Assembly (NCBI RefSeq): GCF_031180885.1
Contig: NZ_JAPSLK010000001.1
Span: 151,104-215,103 of the forward strand
Length of the DNA stretch: 64,000 bases
Direction of reading: 5' to 3'
Source: Saccharothrix sp.
Lineage (GTDB): Bacteria; Actinomycetota; Actinomycetes; Mycobacteriales; Pseudonocardiaceae
The translations under genes were made by a program, and so were the position numbers. The notes beneath the pieces are model-generated. The model ran no database searches, had not been told where the DNA came from, and saw nothing but the letters and a program-made list of their open reading frames with translations. Below, one piece after another: positions 8,694-17,543 of this stretch. How positions within the stretch are numbered: the first letter of the stretch is position 1; each line of letters starts with the position of its first letter.

Positions 8694-9278
8694 TCACCGC
8701 GCCGCGAGGGTCGTCGTGGCGGCGCCGGCGACCTGCTGCGCCAGCTCGCACAACCGGCCCTGCTCGACATCGCCGTTGACGCTGGTCGTCTGGGCCACCA
8801 CCATCTGGCCGTCGGACACGTCGACCGCCACCCAGCACGAGGTCTTCTGCTTCGGGGTGCTGGCGAGCACCGCCGGGAACCCGGCGACCTGGAGCTGCTG
8901 GGCCTCCGCGTCGAAGCTGCCGTCGGTGTAGAACTCCACACCGGCCTTGGTGGCGGTCACCACGGTGGTTCCCCACGTGCGGTCCGACCGGTCGAAGCCG
9001 CAGGTCGGCGACTGGTGGACGGTGGACGTGCTCTTCTGCGGGGGCCGGTCGAGGCCGAGTTCGCCGCGCTGGGCGTCGGTCAGCAGGGTGCAGGGGTCGA
9101 CGTCCTTCAAGTTGATCGTCTTCGGCCGCTTGGCCGGTTCCTTGGACGTGGACGTCGGCTTGCCGGAGGACTGGGTGCTCTCCCCGGTCGTCGAGCCGGC
9201 GGTCGGGGAGCCGGTGGTCGACTCGGAGCAGCCCGCGAGGAGCAACACGGCGGCGAGGAGCGGCACGGCACGGCGCAT
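8694..9278 (-). CDS. DUF3558-type lipoprotein (locus 1)
   Basis: A 194-residue lipoprotein with signal MRRAVPLLAAVLLLAGC (lipobox LLAGC) and a Ser/Thr-rich linker to about residue 55. The folded domain has the DUF3558 hallmarks: LKDVDPCTLLT, then SPTCGF, then CWVAVDVSDGQMVV and a late cysteine (RLCELA). The four cysteines probably form two disulfides outside the membrane. Homologs are widespread in Pseudonocardiaceae next to EspG/PPE genes; their role is unknown. It is the first gene of the locus 1 cassette. The ATG at 9278 fits the lipoprotein signal better than upstream starts. Confidence 0.8.
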   Translation of the reverse strand: MRRAVPLLAAVLLLAGCSESTTGSPTAGSTTGESTQSSGKPTSTSKEPAKRPKTINLKDVDPCTLLTDAQRGELGLDRPPQKSTSTVHQSPTCGFDRSDRTWGTTVVTATKAGVEFYTDGSFDAEAQQLQVAGFPAVLASTPKQKTSCWVAVDVSDGQMVVAQTTSVNGDVEQGRLCELAQQVAGAATTTLAAR

Positions 9279-9389
9279 GGGCCCCAACGTATCCGATCGG
9301 CGGGCACGGAGCGTCGCCATTGGGAACTCCCGCGTCACCCGTCGGCAGCACCGTCCGCGCCGCGCAGGCCGGCGTCGTAGCCTCTGCCC

Positions 9390-10424
9390 GTGGGTGACAC
9401 GGTGCGGGCCGCGATGGTGGTGCCAGGCAAGCCCGACCTGGCGACGGTGGTGGACCACGAGGTCGAGGCGCCGCCCGGCGACGTGCAAGTCCAGGCCCTC
9501 CTCGCCGGGATGTGCGGGACCGACGTGGAGATCATCCGCGACGGCTTCGGCTGGCTGCCGCCCGGGCGGGACAGCCTCGTGCCGTTCCACGAGTCGGTCG
9601 GCCGGGTCGTGGCCGCGCCCGACGGGTCCGGGTTCGCGCCGGGGGACCTGGTCGCCGGTGTCGTGCGCCGACCCGACCCCGAGCCCTGCCCGGCGTGCGC
9701 CGCCGACGCCTGGGACTTCTGCCGCAACGGCAAGTACCAGGAGCGCGGCATCAAGGAACTCGACGGGTACGGGATGCGGCGGTGGAGCGTGCCGCCCAAG
9801 TTCGCCGTCCGGCTGGACCCCTCACTGGGTGACCTGGGCGTCCTGACCGAACCTGCCTCCATCGTCGCCAAGGCCTGGACCCAGGTGGAACGGCGCTCGG
9901 AAAGCGCCCACGTGAAGCCCAGGTCGGCACTGATCACCGGCGCGGGCCCGATCGGACTGCTCGCCGCCCTCCTGGGCGTCCAACGCGGCCTCGAAGTCCA
10001 CGTCGTCGACCGGGTGGACAAGGGGCCGAAGCCCGACCTGGTCCGCGCCCTCGGCGCGCACTACCACCGCGACCTCGACGAGGTGGGCGAAGTCGACGTG
10101 GCCATCGAGTGCACGGGTGCGGCCAACGTCCTCTGGGAAACCGTCCGCCGGGCGTCGACCACGGTCCTCGCGGGACTGTCCGGCGAACACGGCCCGGTCC
10201 CGCTCGACCCCTCGGTCTTCGACGGGATCGTGCTGCACAACAAGGCCGTCGTCGGCACGGTGAACGCCGGCCTCGCCGACTACCGGACCGGCGCGGACGC
10301 CCTCGCCGCGGCGGACCGGACGTGGCTCGCCGGACTCGTCACCCGGAAGGTCCCGCTCGACCGCTTCACCGAAGCGCTGGACAAGCACGACGACGACGTC
10401 AAGGTGGTCATCGACCTCACCTGA
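9390..10424 (+). CDS. Zinc-dependent glucose 1-dehydrogenase-type alcohol dehydrogenase (MDR)
   Basis: The 344-residue protein has the medium-chain dehydrogenase architecture. The catalytic zinc region shows GMCGTDVE near residue 40 and FHESVG near 68. A structural lobe around CPACAADAWDFC has three visible cysteines rather than four. The Rossmann domain carries GAGPIG near 190. The pattern with ELDGYG and LTEPASIVAKAW matches the glucose/galactose 1-dehydrogenase subgroup, which oxidises aldoses with NAD(P). It starts at a GTG and is divergent from the DUF3558 cassette. The sugar specificity is inferred from the subgroup only. Confidence 0.75.
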   Translation: MGDTVRAAMVVPGKPDLATVVDHEVEAPPGDVQVQALLAGMCGTDVEIIRDGFGWLPPGRDSLVPFHESVGRVVAAPDGSGFAPGDLVAGVVRRPDPEPCPACAADAWDFCRNGKYQERGIKELDGYGMRRWSVPPKFAVRLDPSLGDLGVLTEPASIVAKAWTQVERRSESAHVKPRSALITGAGPIGLLAALLGVQRGLEVHVVDRVDKGPKPDLVRALGAHYHRDLDEVGEVDVAIECTGAANVLWETVRRASTTVLAGLSGEHGPVPLDPSVFDGIVLHNKAVVGTVNAGLADYRTGADALAAADRTWLAGLVTRKVPLDRFTEALDKHDDDVKVVIDLT

Positions 10425-10456
10425 CCCGACCGCACCGGACCGCCGACGGACCGGAC

Positions 10457-12616
10457 CTATCGCCGGAGCAGCTCGTCGATCTCGCCGGGGGTCATCGGCT
10501 TGGCGAAGAACCAGCCCTGCCCGGTGTCGCACCCGATCCGGTGCAGCCGCTTGGCCTGCGCCGGCGTCTCCACGCCCTCCGCGGTGACGCCCAGCCGCAA
10601 CGCGTGCGCCAACTGCACCAGCGTGGACACGATCTGGACGTCGACCGGGTCCTCCTCGTCGGCCGCCCGCAGACCTTCCATGAACGACCCGGCGATCTTC
10701 AGCTCGTGCACCGGCAGGTGCTTGAGGTAGGCCAGGTTCGAGTACCCGGTGCCAAAGTCGTCGATGGCGATCCGCACGCCCATCTCCGACAATGCCCGCA
10801 GCGCCTCCAGCGGCTCGTCCGCGGTGCCCATGATGGCGCTCTCGGTCAGCTCCAGCTGGAGGTGGTGCGGCGGCAGGGCGCACTCGTCCAGGATGCGCTT
10901 CACGTCCCGCACCAGCTCCGGGTCGCGCGACTGCCGCACGGCCAGGTTCACCGACACGAACGGGGCGGTGTCGCCGAACTCCTCCAGCCACTGCCGCGCC
11001 TGCCGGCACGCCGCGCGCAGCACCCACCGGCCCAGCGGCACGATGAGCCCGGTCTCCTCGGCCAGTTCGATGAACCGGTCCGGCGCGAGCCGCCCGAACT
11101 CCGGGTGCTGCCAGCGGACCAGCGCCTCGACACCCACGACCGTGCTGTCCTCCAGCCGCACCAGGGGCTGGTAGTCCACGTAGAACTCGTCGCGCTCCAG
11201 CGCCGCGGGCATGGTCGCGGACAGGGTGAACCGGGCGACCTCGCGGGCGTTGCGCTCCGGGTCGTACAGCGCCCAGCGGGATTTGCCGTCGGCCTTCGCC
11301 CAGTACAGCGTGATGTCGGCGTCGCGCATCAGGTCGGCCGCGGTGGTGCCGGACAGCGCGCGCTCCACGATGCCGATGGACGCGGACACGGTCAGCTCGT
11401 GGCCGCCGATGCGGATCGGGGACTCCAGCTCCCGTAACACCCGGTCGGCGACGTCGACGATGTCCTGGGTGTCCGCCGAGCCCTCCACCAGGATCACGAA
11501 CTCGTCGCCGCCCATCCGCGCGACCAGCTTGCCCTCGCCGGACACCGAGTGGTCCAGCCGCCGGCCCACCTCGACCAGCAACTGGTCGCCGATGTCGTGG
11601 CCCAGGCTGTCGTTGATCACCTTGAACCCGTCGAGGTCCAGGTAGCACAGGCCCGCCCGGCGCCGGGCGCGGTTGTTGAACACCCGGCCCAGCCGCTCCA
11701 GGAACAGCGCCCGGTTGGGCAGGCCGGTCAACGGGTCGTGCAACGCCTGGTAGCGCAGCCGGTTCTGCAGCAGGTGCCGGTCGGTGACGTCCTCGATCAT
11801 CGCCACCTGGTACTGCGGGTCGCCGTGGTCGTCGCGCACCAGGGACAGGGTCAGGTGGGTCCACACCTGCTCGCCGTCGGCGCGGCGGAACCGCTTCTCC
11901 GCCCGGTAGTGGTCGCACTCGCCCGCGGTGAGCTGGTCGTACAGCCGCCAGACGCTGGAGCCGTCCTCGGGGTGCATCAGGTCGCGGATGTTGTACTGCC
12001 GCATCTCCTCGACGCTGAACCCGAGCATGTCCTGCAACGCCTGGTTGACGTCCAGGATGCGGCCCTCGATGTCGGCGATGCCGATGCCGATCGCGGCCTC
12101 GGTGAACATCGCCCGGAACCGCGCCTCGGACGCGCGCAGCGCCGCCTCGGCCTGGTCGCGGGCGTCCAGCACGGCCGCCCGGATCGCCTCCTGCTCGGCC
12201 AGCGTCCGCTCGCGCAGCGCGCGGGCGTACCCGGCGGACAGCGCGCCCTGCAACGCGGCCAGCCGGGACCGCATCAGCTCGTCGGGCGCGATGCCCAGCT
12301 CGCCCAGCAGGTCGTCGCCCAGCAACTGGATCGTGCGGCCCAGCGTGTCGGTGCCGGTGAAGTGCGCCTCCACCAGCCGCGCGCCGATCTCGTAGCCGGG
12401 CGCGGTGCGGAACGGGCTCGCGTAGAGGGCGTGCACCAGGACCTCGGTGAGGGCCTGGAGGTGCTCGGCGACCTCGGTGCGGGTCATCGGGACGTAACTG
12501 CTGCCGATCACCGCGGTGGCCCACGTCCGGGCGAAGGACTCCGCCCCGGCCAGTACGGCGGGGTCGAGGTTCGATCGGCCCGGTGCTGCCACCCGATGGT
12601 CAACCTGTTCCGTCAT
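10457..12616 (-). CDS. PAS-GGDEF-EAL cyclic-di-GMP signalling protein
   Basis: A 719-residue cytosolic protein. Residues 1-165 are an unrecognised helical sensor region ending in a coiled coil. PAS lies at about 165-285. GGDEF follows with an intact signature at 369-373 but no RxxD inhibitory site just upstream. EAL has EALVRW at 497, LELTES near 590, DDFG at 619-622 and AEGVET near 680. The usual KID metal/base position reads KIA (Ala642), so phosphodiesterase activity may be weak or lost. It probably makes cyclic di-GMP in response to the PAS signal (inference). The gene is monocistronic by appearance. Confidence 0.85.
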   Translation of the reverse strand: MTEQVDHRVAAPGRSNLDPAVLAGAESFARTWATAVIGSSYVPMTRTEVAEHLQALTEVLVHALYASPFRTAPGYEIGARLVEAHFTGTDTLGRTIQLLGDDLLGELGIAPDELMRSRLAALQGALSAGYARALRERTLAEQEAIRAAVLDARDQAEAALRASEARFRAMFTEAAIGIGIADIEGRILDVNQALQDMLGFSVEEMRQYNIRDLMHPEDGSSVWRLYDQLTAGECDHYRAEKRFRRADGEQVWTHLTLSLVRDDHGDPQYQVAMIEDVTDRHLLQNRLRYQALHDPLTGLPNRALFLERLGRVFNNRARRRAGLCYLDLDGFKVINDSLGHDIGDQLLVEVGRRLDHSVSGEGKLVARMGGDEFVILVEGSADTQDIVDVADRVLRELESPIRIGGHELTVSASIGIVERALSGTTAADLMRDADITLYWAKADGKSRWALYDPERNAREVARFTLSATMPAALERDEFYVDYQPLVRLEDSTVVGVEALVRWQHPEFGRLAPDRFIELAEETGLIVPLGRWVLRAACRQARQWLEEFGDTAPFVSVNLAVRQSRDPELVRDVKRILDECALPPHHLQLELTESAIMGTADEPLEALRALSEMGVRIAIDDFGTGYSNLAYLKHLPVHELKIAGSFMEGLRAADEEDPVDVQIVSTLVQLAHALRLGVTAEGVETPAQAKRLHRIGCDTGQGWFFAKPMTPGEIDELLRR

Positions 12617-12676
12617 GTCCGCCGGCCTACCGCCACAACGCAGAGGATACGGGCGAGCGCGGGCTGGAGTCGAACA

Positions 12677-13498
12677 TCAGGGCTTCCGCCCCGCCGCGCC
12701 GAAGCCCAGGAAGTGGGCGGCGTCCTCGTCCACGTCGTCGGGCGACTCGGGGTGCCACAGGGGCAGTCGCGCCACGCCGGGCTCGACCAGCTCGAAGCCC
12801 TCGAACAGGGCTTCCACCTCGGACTTCTTCCGGTAGGTCATCTCGCTGACGCCCCGGTTGTAGGTGCCGCGCGCCTCGTCCCACGCCGGGTTCCACTCGC
12901 CCTCCTCGTAGCCCGCGTGGGAGACGGCGAGGAAGCTGCCCGGCGGGATCGCGTCTCGATAGGCGGCGACGATGCCGTGCGGGTCGTCGCTGTCCGGGAT
13001 GAAGTGCAGCAGCGCGATCATCAGCACCGCGATCGGCCGGTCGAAGTCCAGCAGGTCCTGCACCTCGGGGGACTTCAGCACGCCCCGCGCGTCCCGCACG
13101 TCGGTCTGCAGCACGTTGACCGACTCGTTGCCGGTGAGGATCGCGCGGCTGTGGGCGACGGCGACCGGGTCGATGTCGACGTAGACGACCTTCACGTCCG
13201 GGTCCACGGCCTGCGCGATCTCGTGCACGTTGCCCACGGTCGGGATGCCGGACCCCAGGTCGAGGAACTGCCGGATGCCCTGCGACAGCAGGTACCGGAC
13301 GGCGCGCCGCAGGAAGGCGCGGTGGTTGAGGATGACGTTCTTCAGGATCGGCACGTCGGCCAACACCTTGTCGCCCACGGCCCGGTCGACGGCGAAGTTG
13401 TGCGCGCCGCCCAACCAGTAGTCGTAGACCCGCGCGATGCTCGGGCGCCCGAGGTCGATGTCGACGGGCGCCCAGTTCGGCCGCTCCACGCTGTCCAC
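12677..13498 (-). CDS. SAM-dependent methyltransferase (DUF574/PF04672 type)
   Basis: The 273-residue protein starts at a GTG behind AAGGAG. It shows the actinobacterial DUF574 pattern: RPSIARVYDYWLGGAHNF at the N-terminus, the SAM-binding LDLGSGIPT, then VVYVDIDPVAVAH and the later DARGVLKSPEV. These enzymes are very numerous in Pseudonocardiaceae and Streptomyces; methyl acceptors are mostly unknown. It is divergent from the paired pentapeptide-repeat genes, with about 136 bp between. Confidence 0.85.
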   Translation of the reverse strand: MDSVERPNWAPVDIDLGRPSIARVYDYWLGGAHNFAVDRAVGDKVLADVPILKNVILNHRAFLRRAVRYLLSQGIRQFLDLGSGIPTVGNVHEIAQAVDPDVKVVYVDIDPVAVAHSRAILTGNESVNVLQTDVRDARGVLKSPEVQDLLDFDRPIAVLMIALLHFIPDSDDPHGIVAAYRDAIPPGSFLAVSHAGYEEGEWNPAWDEARGTYNRGVSEMTYRKKSEVEALFEGFELVEPGVARLPLWHPESPDDVDEDAAHFLGFGAAGRKP

Positions 13499-13634
13499 GG
13501 GGTTCTCCTTACGCCTTGGTCGGGCTCACGCCTTCGTCCGGCCGGTCGCCCGCCGTTGCGGTGACCCACACATCATGGGCCAATCCGGTGAGTTGGCACA
13601 CCGGTCCCCGGCCGGTAGTTGTGTTCCCGTCACC

Positions 13635-14714
13635 GTGTCGGCGGTCACCGGGAAGAATGCCCCGCTTGTGGGTTACCTGTGGATCGCGGGCGCGGTGACC
13701 GTCGCGGGGGCCTGGGTGTGGCTGCTGGTGCGGGCCAAACAGCGGCGCTCCCGGGTCAAGCCGGTCCTGGTCGCCGCGGCGGGCTCGTTCCTGCTGGTCG
13801 CGGGCGTGCTGCTGGCGCTGGACCCGGGCGCGCCCAAGCACGAGGCGATCAAGACCGGCGGGCTGGCGGGCGGTTCGATCGTCGCCCTCTACGCGCTGTG
13901 GCTCAACGACCGGCGTCGCCGGATCGACGAGAAGCGCCACGACCTGGAGACCGCGCGGCAGGAGCTGGAGATCGCGCGGGCCGAACACGACCGGTCGCGG
14001 GTTGCCGATGAGAGGTTCGCCCGATCGGTTGAATTGCTGGGTCACGAGACCGAACAGGTGCGGGTGGGCGCGATGCACGCCCTGGCCGGCCTGGCGCGCT
14101 CCCGACCGGAGTACACGCAGACCGTGCTGGACGTCCTGTGCGCCTACCTGCGCCGCCCTTTCAAGCCCGAGACCGCCGAGGACGCCGACCGGCAGGACTC
14201 CGCGCAGTACACGCCGGAGAGCGAGCGTGAGCTGGAGGTCCGGCTGACCGCCCAGCGCCTGATCGCCGACCTGCTGCCGCCCGACGACCAGGGCGGGGCC
14301 GAGCTGTACGACCTCAACCTGACCCGCGCCTACCTGGAGTACTTCGACCTCTCCCACCGCCAGGTCGGGGAGCTGACGGTGCGGGCGGCCCGGCTCGCCC
14401 GGTCCAACTCGTTCCACCACCTCGTCGTGCACGGCGGGGCGTGGTTCACCGACTCCCACAGCGAGGGCCGGCTGCACATGCACGACATGGTGTTCTGCGA
14501 CCTGGGCTGGTTCAGCCGCCTGCGCTGCGACGACCGGGCGGACTTCGCGCGGACCCGGTTCTTCGGGCCGGCCAAGTTCGCCGGGGCGCGGTTCCGCGGG
14601 CCGGTGTCGTTCGAGGGCGTCGAGTTCGAGGACTCGGTGGACCGGACCGACCTGCAACTACCGGCGGACGCCGTGCTGCCGGCGGGCCGGGTCGACGAGG
14701 CGGTGGGGAGTTGA
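13635..14714 (+). CDS. Membrane-anchored pentapeptide-repeat-type protein, copy 1
   Basis: Two hydrophobic segments open the protein (LWIAGAVTVAGAWVWLLV and a stretch in LLVAGVLLAL). A charged coiled-coil helix follows, then a conserved block (ADERFARSVELLGHE, VRVGAMHALAGLARS, VLCAYLRRPF), and a C-terminal run of five-residue repeats such as FARTRFFGPAKFAGARF. It is probably anchored in the membrane with the repeat domain in the cytosol. The function is unknown. GTG 13635 is the best guess for the start; GTG 13668 is also possible and neither has a strong ribosome site. It overlaps the start of its paralog. Confidence 0.7.
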   Translation: MSAVTGKNAPLVGYLWIAGAVTVAGAWVWLLVRAKQRRSRVKPVLVAAAGSFLLVAGVLLALDPGAPKHEAIKTGGLAGGSIVALYALWLNDRRRRIDEKRHDLETARQELEIARAEHDRSRVADERFARSVELLGHETEQVRVGAMHALAGLARSRPEYTQTVLDVLCAYLRRPFKPETAEDADRQDSAQYTPESERELEVRLTAQRLIADLLPPDDQGGAELYDLNLTRAYLEYFDLSHRQVGELTVRAARLARSNSFHHLVVHGGAWFTDSHSEGRLHMHDMVFCDLGWFSRLRCDDRADFARTRFFGPAKFAGARFRGPVSFEGVEFEDSVDRTDLQLPADAVLPAGRVDEAVGS

Positions 14715-15682
14715 ACGCGCGGGGACGCGCCTTGCTGGCGGTGAGCGTGGCCGCCGCGGTCCTGGTGACCGTGGTGACGACGTTCGTGCTGCTGTGGGTC
14801 GAGCCGAAGCTGTCCAAGGCGGAGGCGATCAAGACCGGCGGGCTCGCCGGTGGGGCGGTCGTCGCGCTGTACGCGCTGTGGCTCAACGACCGGCGCCGCC
14901 GCACCGAGGAGGCGCGGCACGAGCTGGAGAGCGACAAGGTCGCCGACGAGCGGTTCGCGCGGGCCGTGGAGATGCTGGGCAACGAGGCCGACCAGGTCCG
15001 GGTGGGCGCGATGCACGCCCTGGCCGGGCTCGCCCGGTCCACGCCCCGCTACAAGCAGACCGTGCTCGACGTGCTGTGCGCCTACCTGCGCCGACCATTC
15101 GAGCACCCGGCCTACGAGGAGCTGCCCGAGGACCCCGACCAGGCGTTGCACCGGAACCCGAACAGCGGCAAGAAGCCGACGCCGGAGGAGGACCGCGAAC
15201 GCACCGTCCGGCTCACCGCGCAGCGGCTGATCACAGACCTGCTGCCGTGGGGCCAGGACACCGACCCGGTCCTCTACCACCTCGACCTGACCGGGGCGGA
15301 CGTCGAGTACTTCCGGCTGGAGGGCCGCCGGGTCGGCCGGCTGACCGCGCGGCGCACCCGGTTCCACGGCATCACCGCGTTCCACGAGGTCCGGTTCGGC
15401 AAGCCGGCGCTGTTCTCCGGCGGGCACTTCAAGGGCCGGGTGGACTTCCGGCGGGCGCAGTTCGCGGGCGGCCTGTCGTTGCAGGACGTCCGGTTCGACC
15501 GCCGGATGGAGGTCAAGGGCGCGCAGGTGGGCCTGTTCCTGCACCTGCCGCCCGCGCCGCCGCCGCAGCTGCTCGGGGCGCTGGAGCTGCTGCCGGAGAC
15601 CCGGGTGAAGGAGGACCCGACCGGCTGGGAGCTAACCGGTCGCGAGCGCGCGACCTTCCAGGACCATGTCGAGCAGGACTGA
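14711..15682 (+). CDS. Membrane-anchored pentapeptide-repeat-type protein, copy 2
   Basis: The product of about 323 residues is a clear paralog of the gene before it, sharing EAIKTGGLAGG, ALYALWLNDRRRR, VRVGAMHALAGLAR and VLDVLCAYLRRPF. The C-terminal five-residue repeats are F-x-G-type (FSGGHFKGRVDF). It lacks the first of the two N-terminal hydrophobic segments' spacing but keeps one clear membrane span. A TTG at 14711 overlaps the upstream TGA, giving translational coupling; GTG 14741 is the alternative. Its last 51 bases overlap the end of the convergent LysR gene. Confidence 0.7.
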   Translation: MNARGRALLAVSVAAAVLVTVVTTFVLLWVEPKLSKAEAIKTGGLAGGAVVALYALWLNDRRRRTEEARHELESDKVADERFARAVEMLGNEADQVRVGAMHALAGLARSTPRYKQTVLDVLCAYLRRPFEHPAYEELPEDPDQALHRNPNSGKKPTPEEDRERTVRLTAQRLITDLLPWGQDTDPVLYHLDLTGADVEYFRLEGRRVGRLTARRTRFHGITAFHEVRFGKPALFSGGHFKGRVDFRRAQFAGGLSLQDVRFDRRMEVKGAQVGLFLHLPPAPPPQLLGALELLPETRVKEDPTGWELTGRERATFQDHVEQD

Positions 15683-16507
15683 CGCCGCCGCGCTCACGCT
15701 CGCCCCGGTGACCACGGACGTGCCGGTCGTCGGGGCGTCCGTGATCGGCACGAACCGGGCGCGGGTCGGCTTGTGCCGGAACGACTCCGGCACCAGCGCC
15801 ACGCCCAGCCCGAAGCCGACGAAGTCCAGCAGCGAGTGGACGTCGTTGACCTCCACCGCGACCCGCCGCTCCACCCCGGCCTGGGCGAGCGCCCGGTCGA
15901 CGTCGTCCCGGGTGCCCCAGTCCGGGTTGAAGTCCACGAAGGACTCTCCGGAGAGGTCCGCCAGGAACACCGAATCCTCTTGCGCGAACCGGCTTTCCGG
16001 GCCGCACACCAGCACCATCGGTTCGGTGTCCAAAGTGGACTGGGGCAGGTCGCCTGCGGGCGCCGAGGTGATGAACGCGAGGTCCAGCCGACCCGCCCGC
16101 ACCTCCTCGGCCAGCTCGCCGGAACCGCCCTGGCGCAACCGGATCTCCACGCCGGGGTGCCGGTCGTGGAACCGCGCCAGCACCTCCGGCAGGTGCACCG
16201 CGTGCAGGCACTGGACGGACCCGACGGACAGCGTGCCGCGCAGCAGTCCCTGCACGCCGGCCACCGCGTTGCGCGCCGCGTCGACCGAACCGAGCACCCG
16301 CCGGGCCTCGACCAGCAGCGCCCGGCCGGCCTGGGTCAGCTCGACCTGCCGGGTGGAGCGCAGGAACAGCGGCGCGCCCAGCTCCACCTCCAGCGCCCGG
16401 ATGGACGCGGACAGCCCGGACTGGGCCACGCGCATCCGCCGCGCGGCGCGGGTGAAGTGGCACTCCTCGGCGACCGCGACGAAGTACTCGAGCTGGCGGA
16501 ACTCCAC
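15632..16507 (-). CDS. LysR-family transcriptional regulator
   Basis: The 291-residue protein has the LysR helix-turn-helix at residues 1-60 (MEFRQLEYFVAVAEECHFTR then VAQSGLSASIRALE) and a periplasmic-binding-protein-like effector domain after about 90. It is divergent from the aldo/keto reductase at 16612, with about 100 bp between. In this family that arrangement usually means it regulates the neighbour and itself. The intergenic piece holds TGCTGAATGGCA, a short dyad that could be part of its site; that is weak. The effector is unknown. Confidence 0.9.
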   Translation of the reverse strand: MEFRQLEYFVAVAEECHFTRAARRMRVAQSGLSASIRALEVELGAPLFLRSTRQVELTQAGRALLVEARRVLGSVDAARNAVAGVQGLLRGTLSVGSVQCLHAVHLPEVLARFHDRHPGVEIRLRQGGSGELAEEVRAGRLDLAFITSAPAGDLPQSTLDTEPMVLVCGPESRFAQEDSVFLADLSGESFVDFNPDWGTRDDVDRALAQAGVERRVAVEVNDVHSLLDFVGFGLGVALVPESFRHKPTRARFVPITDAPTTGTSVVTGASVSAAASVLLDMVLEGRALATG

Positions 16508-16611
16508 GATTCATCACCCGAAATGCTGAATGGCATCAGGTCCTTCTGTTGGACAGCTTAATGCGAACAGCGCAGGCTGGTGGCACACCAGACGGAAAGG
16601 ACGAGCACACC

Positions 16612-17457
16612 ATGCAGCAGCGCCGGATCGCCGACGCCGAGGTCAGCGCCATCGGACTGGGCGCCATGCCCCTGTCCATCCAGGGCAGGCCGTCGCGCGA
16701 GCAGGCCCTGGAGACCGTCCGGGCCGCCCTCGACGCCGGGGTCACGCTGATCGACACGGCCGACGCCTACTCCCTCGACGAGCACGACTTCGGGCACAAC
16801 GAGGAACTGCTCGGCGAGGCCCTCAAGGGCGTGACCGGCGTCATGGTCGCCACCAAGGGCGGCCACACCCGCACGGCCGGCGGCGGCTGGGGCCTGAACG
16901 GCCGGCCCGAGTACCTCAAGGCCGCGTGCGAGGACTCGCTGCGCCGGCTCGGGGTGGACGTGATCGACCTGTACCAGTACCACCGGCCCGACCGGGACGT
17001 GCCGATCGCCGAGTCCGTCGGCGCGCTCGCCGAGCTGCTGGACGAGGGCAAGATCCGCTTCGCGGGCGTGTCGAACTTCAACCCGGCGGAGATCCGCGAG
17101 GCCAACGACGTGCTCGGCGGGCGGCTCGCCGCCGTGCAGAACCAGTTCTCGCCGGCGTTCCGGTCCAGCGAGCCGGAGCTGGAGCTGTGCCACGACCTGG
17201 GGATCGCGTTCCTGCCGTGGAGCCCGCTGGGCGGGATGGGCGCGGCCGGGCAGCTGGGCGAGCGGTTCGGCGAGTTCGCCGAGGTGGCCCGCGACCACGG
17301 GGTGAGCCCGCAGCAGGTGTGCCTGGCGTGGATGCTCGCCAAGTCGCCCGTGGTGGTGCCGATCCCGGGTTCGTCGCGGCCGGCGAGCATCCGCGACTCG
17401 GCCGCCGCCGTGCACCTGGTCCTCACCGAGGAGGAGCTGAAGCGCCTGGACGGGTGA
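16612..17457 (+). CDS. Aldo/keto reductase
   Basis: The ATG at 16612 is chosen because AAAGGA lies just upstream; an in-frame ATG at 16549 would read into the regulator's control region. The 281-residue TIM-barrel enzyme keeps the active-site set: Asp in IDTADAYS, the Lys in VATKGGH and the His in YQYHRPD. The C-terminal NADPH-binding VVPIPGSSRPASIRDS is also present. The likely reaction is NADPH-dependent reduction of an aldehyde or ketone. Divergent LysR control is probable. Confidence 0.88.
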   Translation: MQQRRIADAEVSAIGLGAMPLSIQGRPSREQALETVRAALDAGVTLIDTADAYSLDEHDFGHNEELLGEALKGVTGVMVATKGGHTRTAGGGWGLNGRPEYLKAACEDSLRRLGVDVIDLYQYHRPDRDVPIAESVGALAELLDEGKIRFAGVSNFNPAEIREANDVLGGRLAAVQNQFSPAFRSSEPELELCHDLGIAFLPWSPLGGMGAAGQLGERFGEFAEVARDHGVSPQQVCLAWMLAKSPVVVPIPGSSRPASIRDSAAAVHLVLTEEELKRLDG

Positions 17458-17498
17458 CACCCGCCCGGATGCGGAACGGCACGTGTTGGCCGACGATC

Positions 17499-17522
17499 TA
17501 GACCAGGCGCACCAACGGTCTA
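17499..17522. promoter_or_regulatory. Inverted repeat upstream of the first muramidase gene
   Basis: TAGACC and GGTCTA form a perfect 6-bp dyad with a 12-base spacer. The dyad ends about 20 bases before the ATG of the GH25 gene. It could be an operator or chance; the half-site resembles but is not the compact GGTCTAGACC type used by GntR regulators of aminosugar genes. Confidence 0.3.
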
Positions 17523-17543
17523 CGGCGAACGAGGGGCTCGACG

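Noticed and set aside
9822-12524. 900-codon open frame overlapping the GGDEF-EAL gene
   Set aside because: Out-of-frame shadow; the adjacent frame contains GGDEF and EAL motifs.
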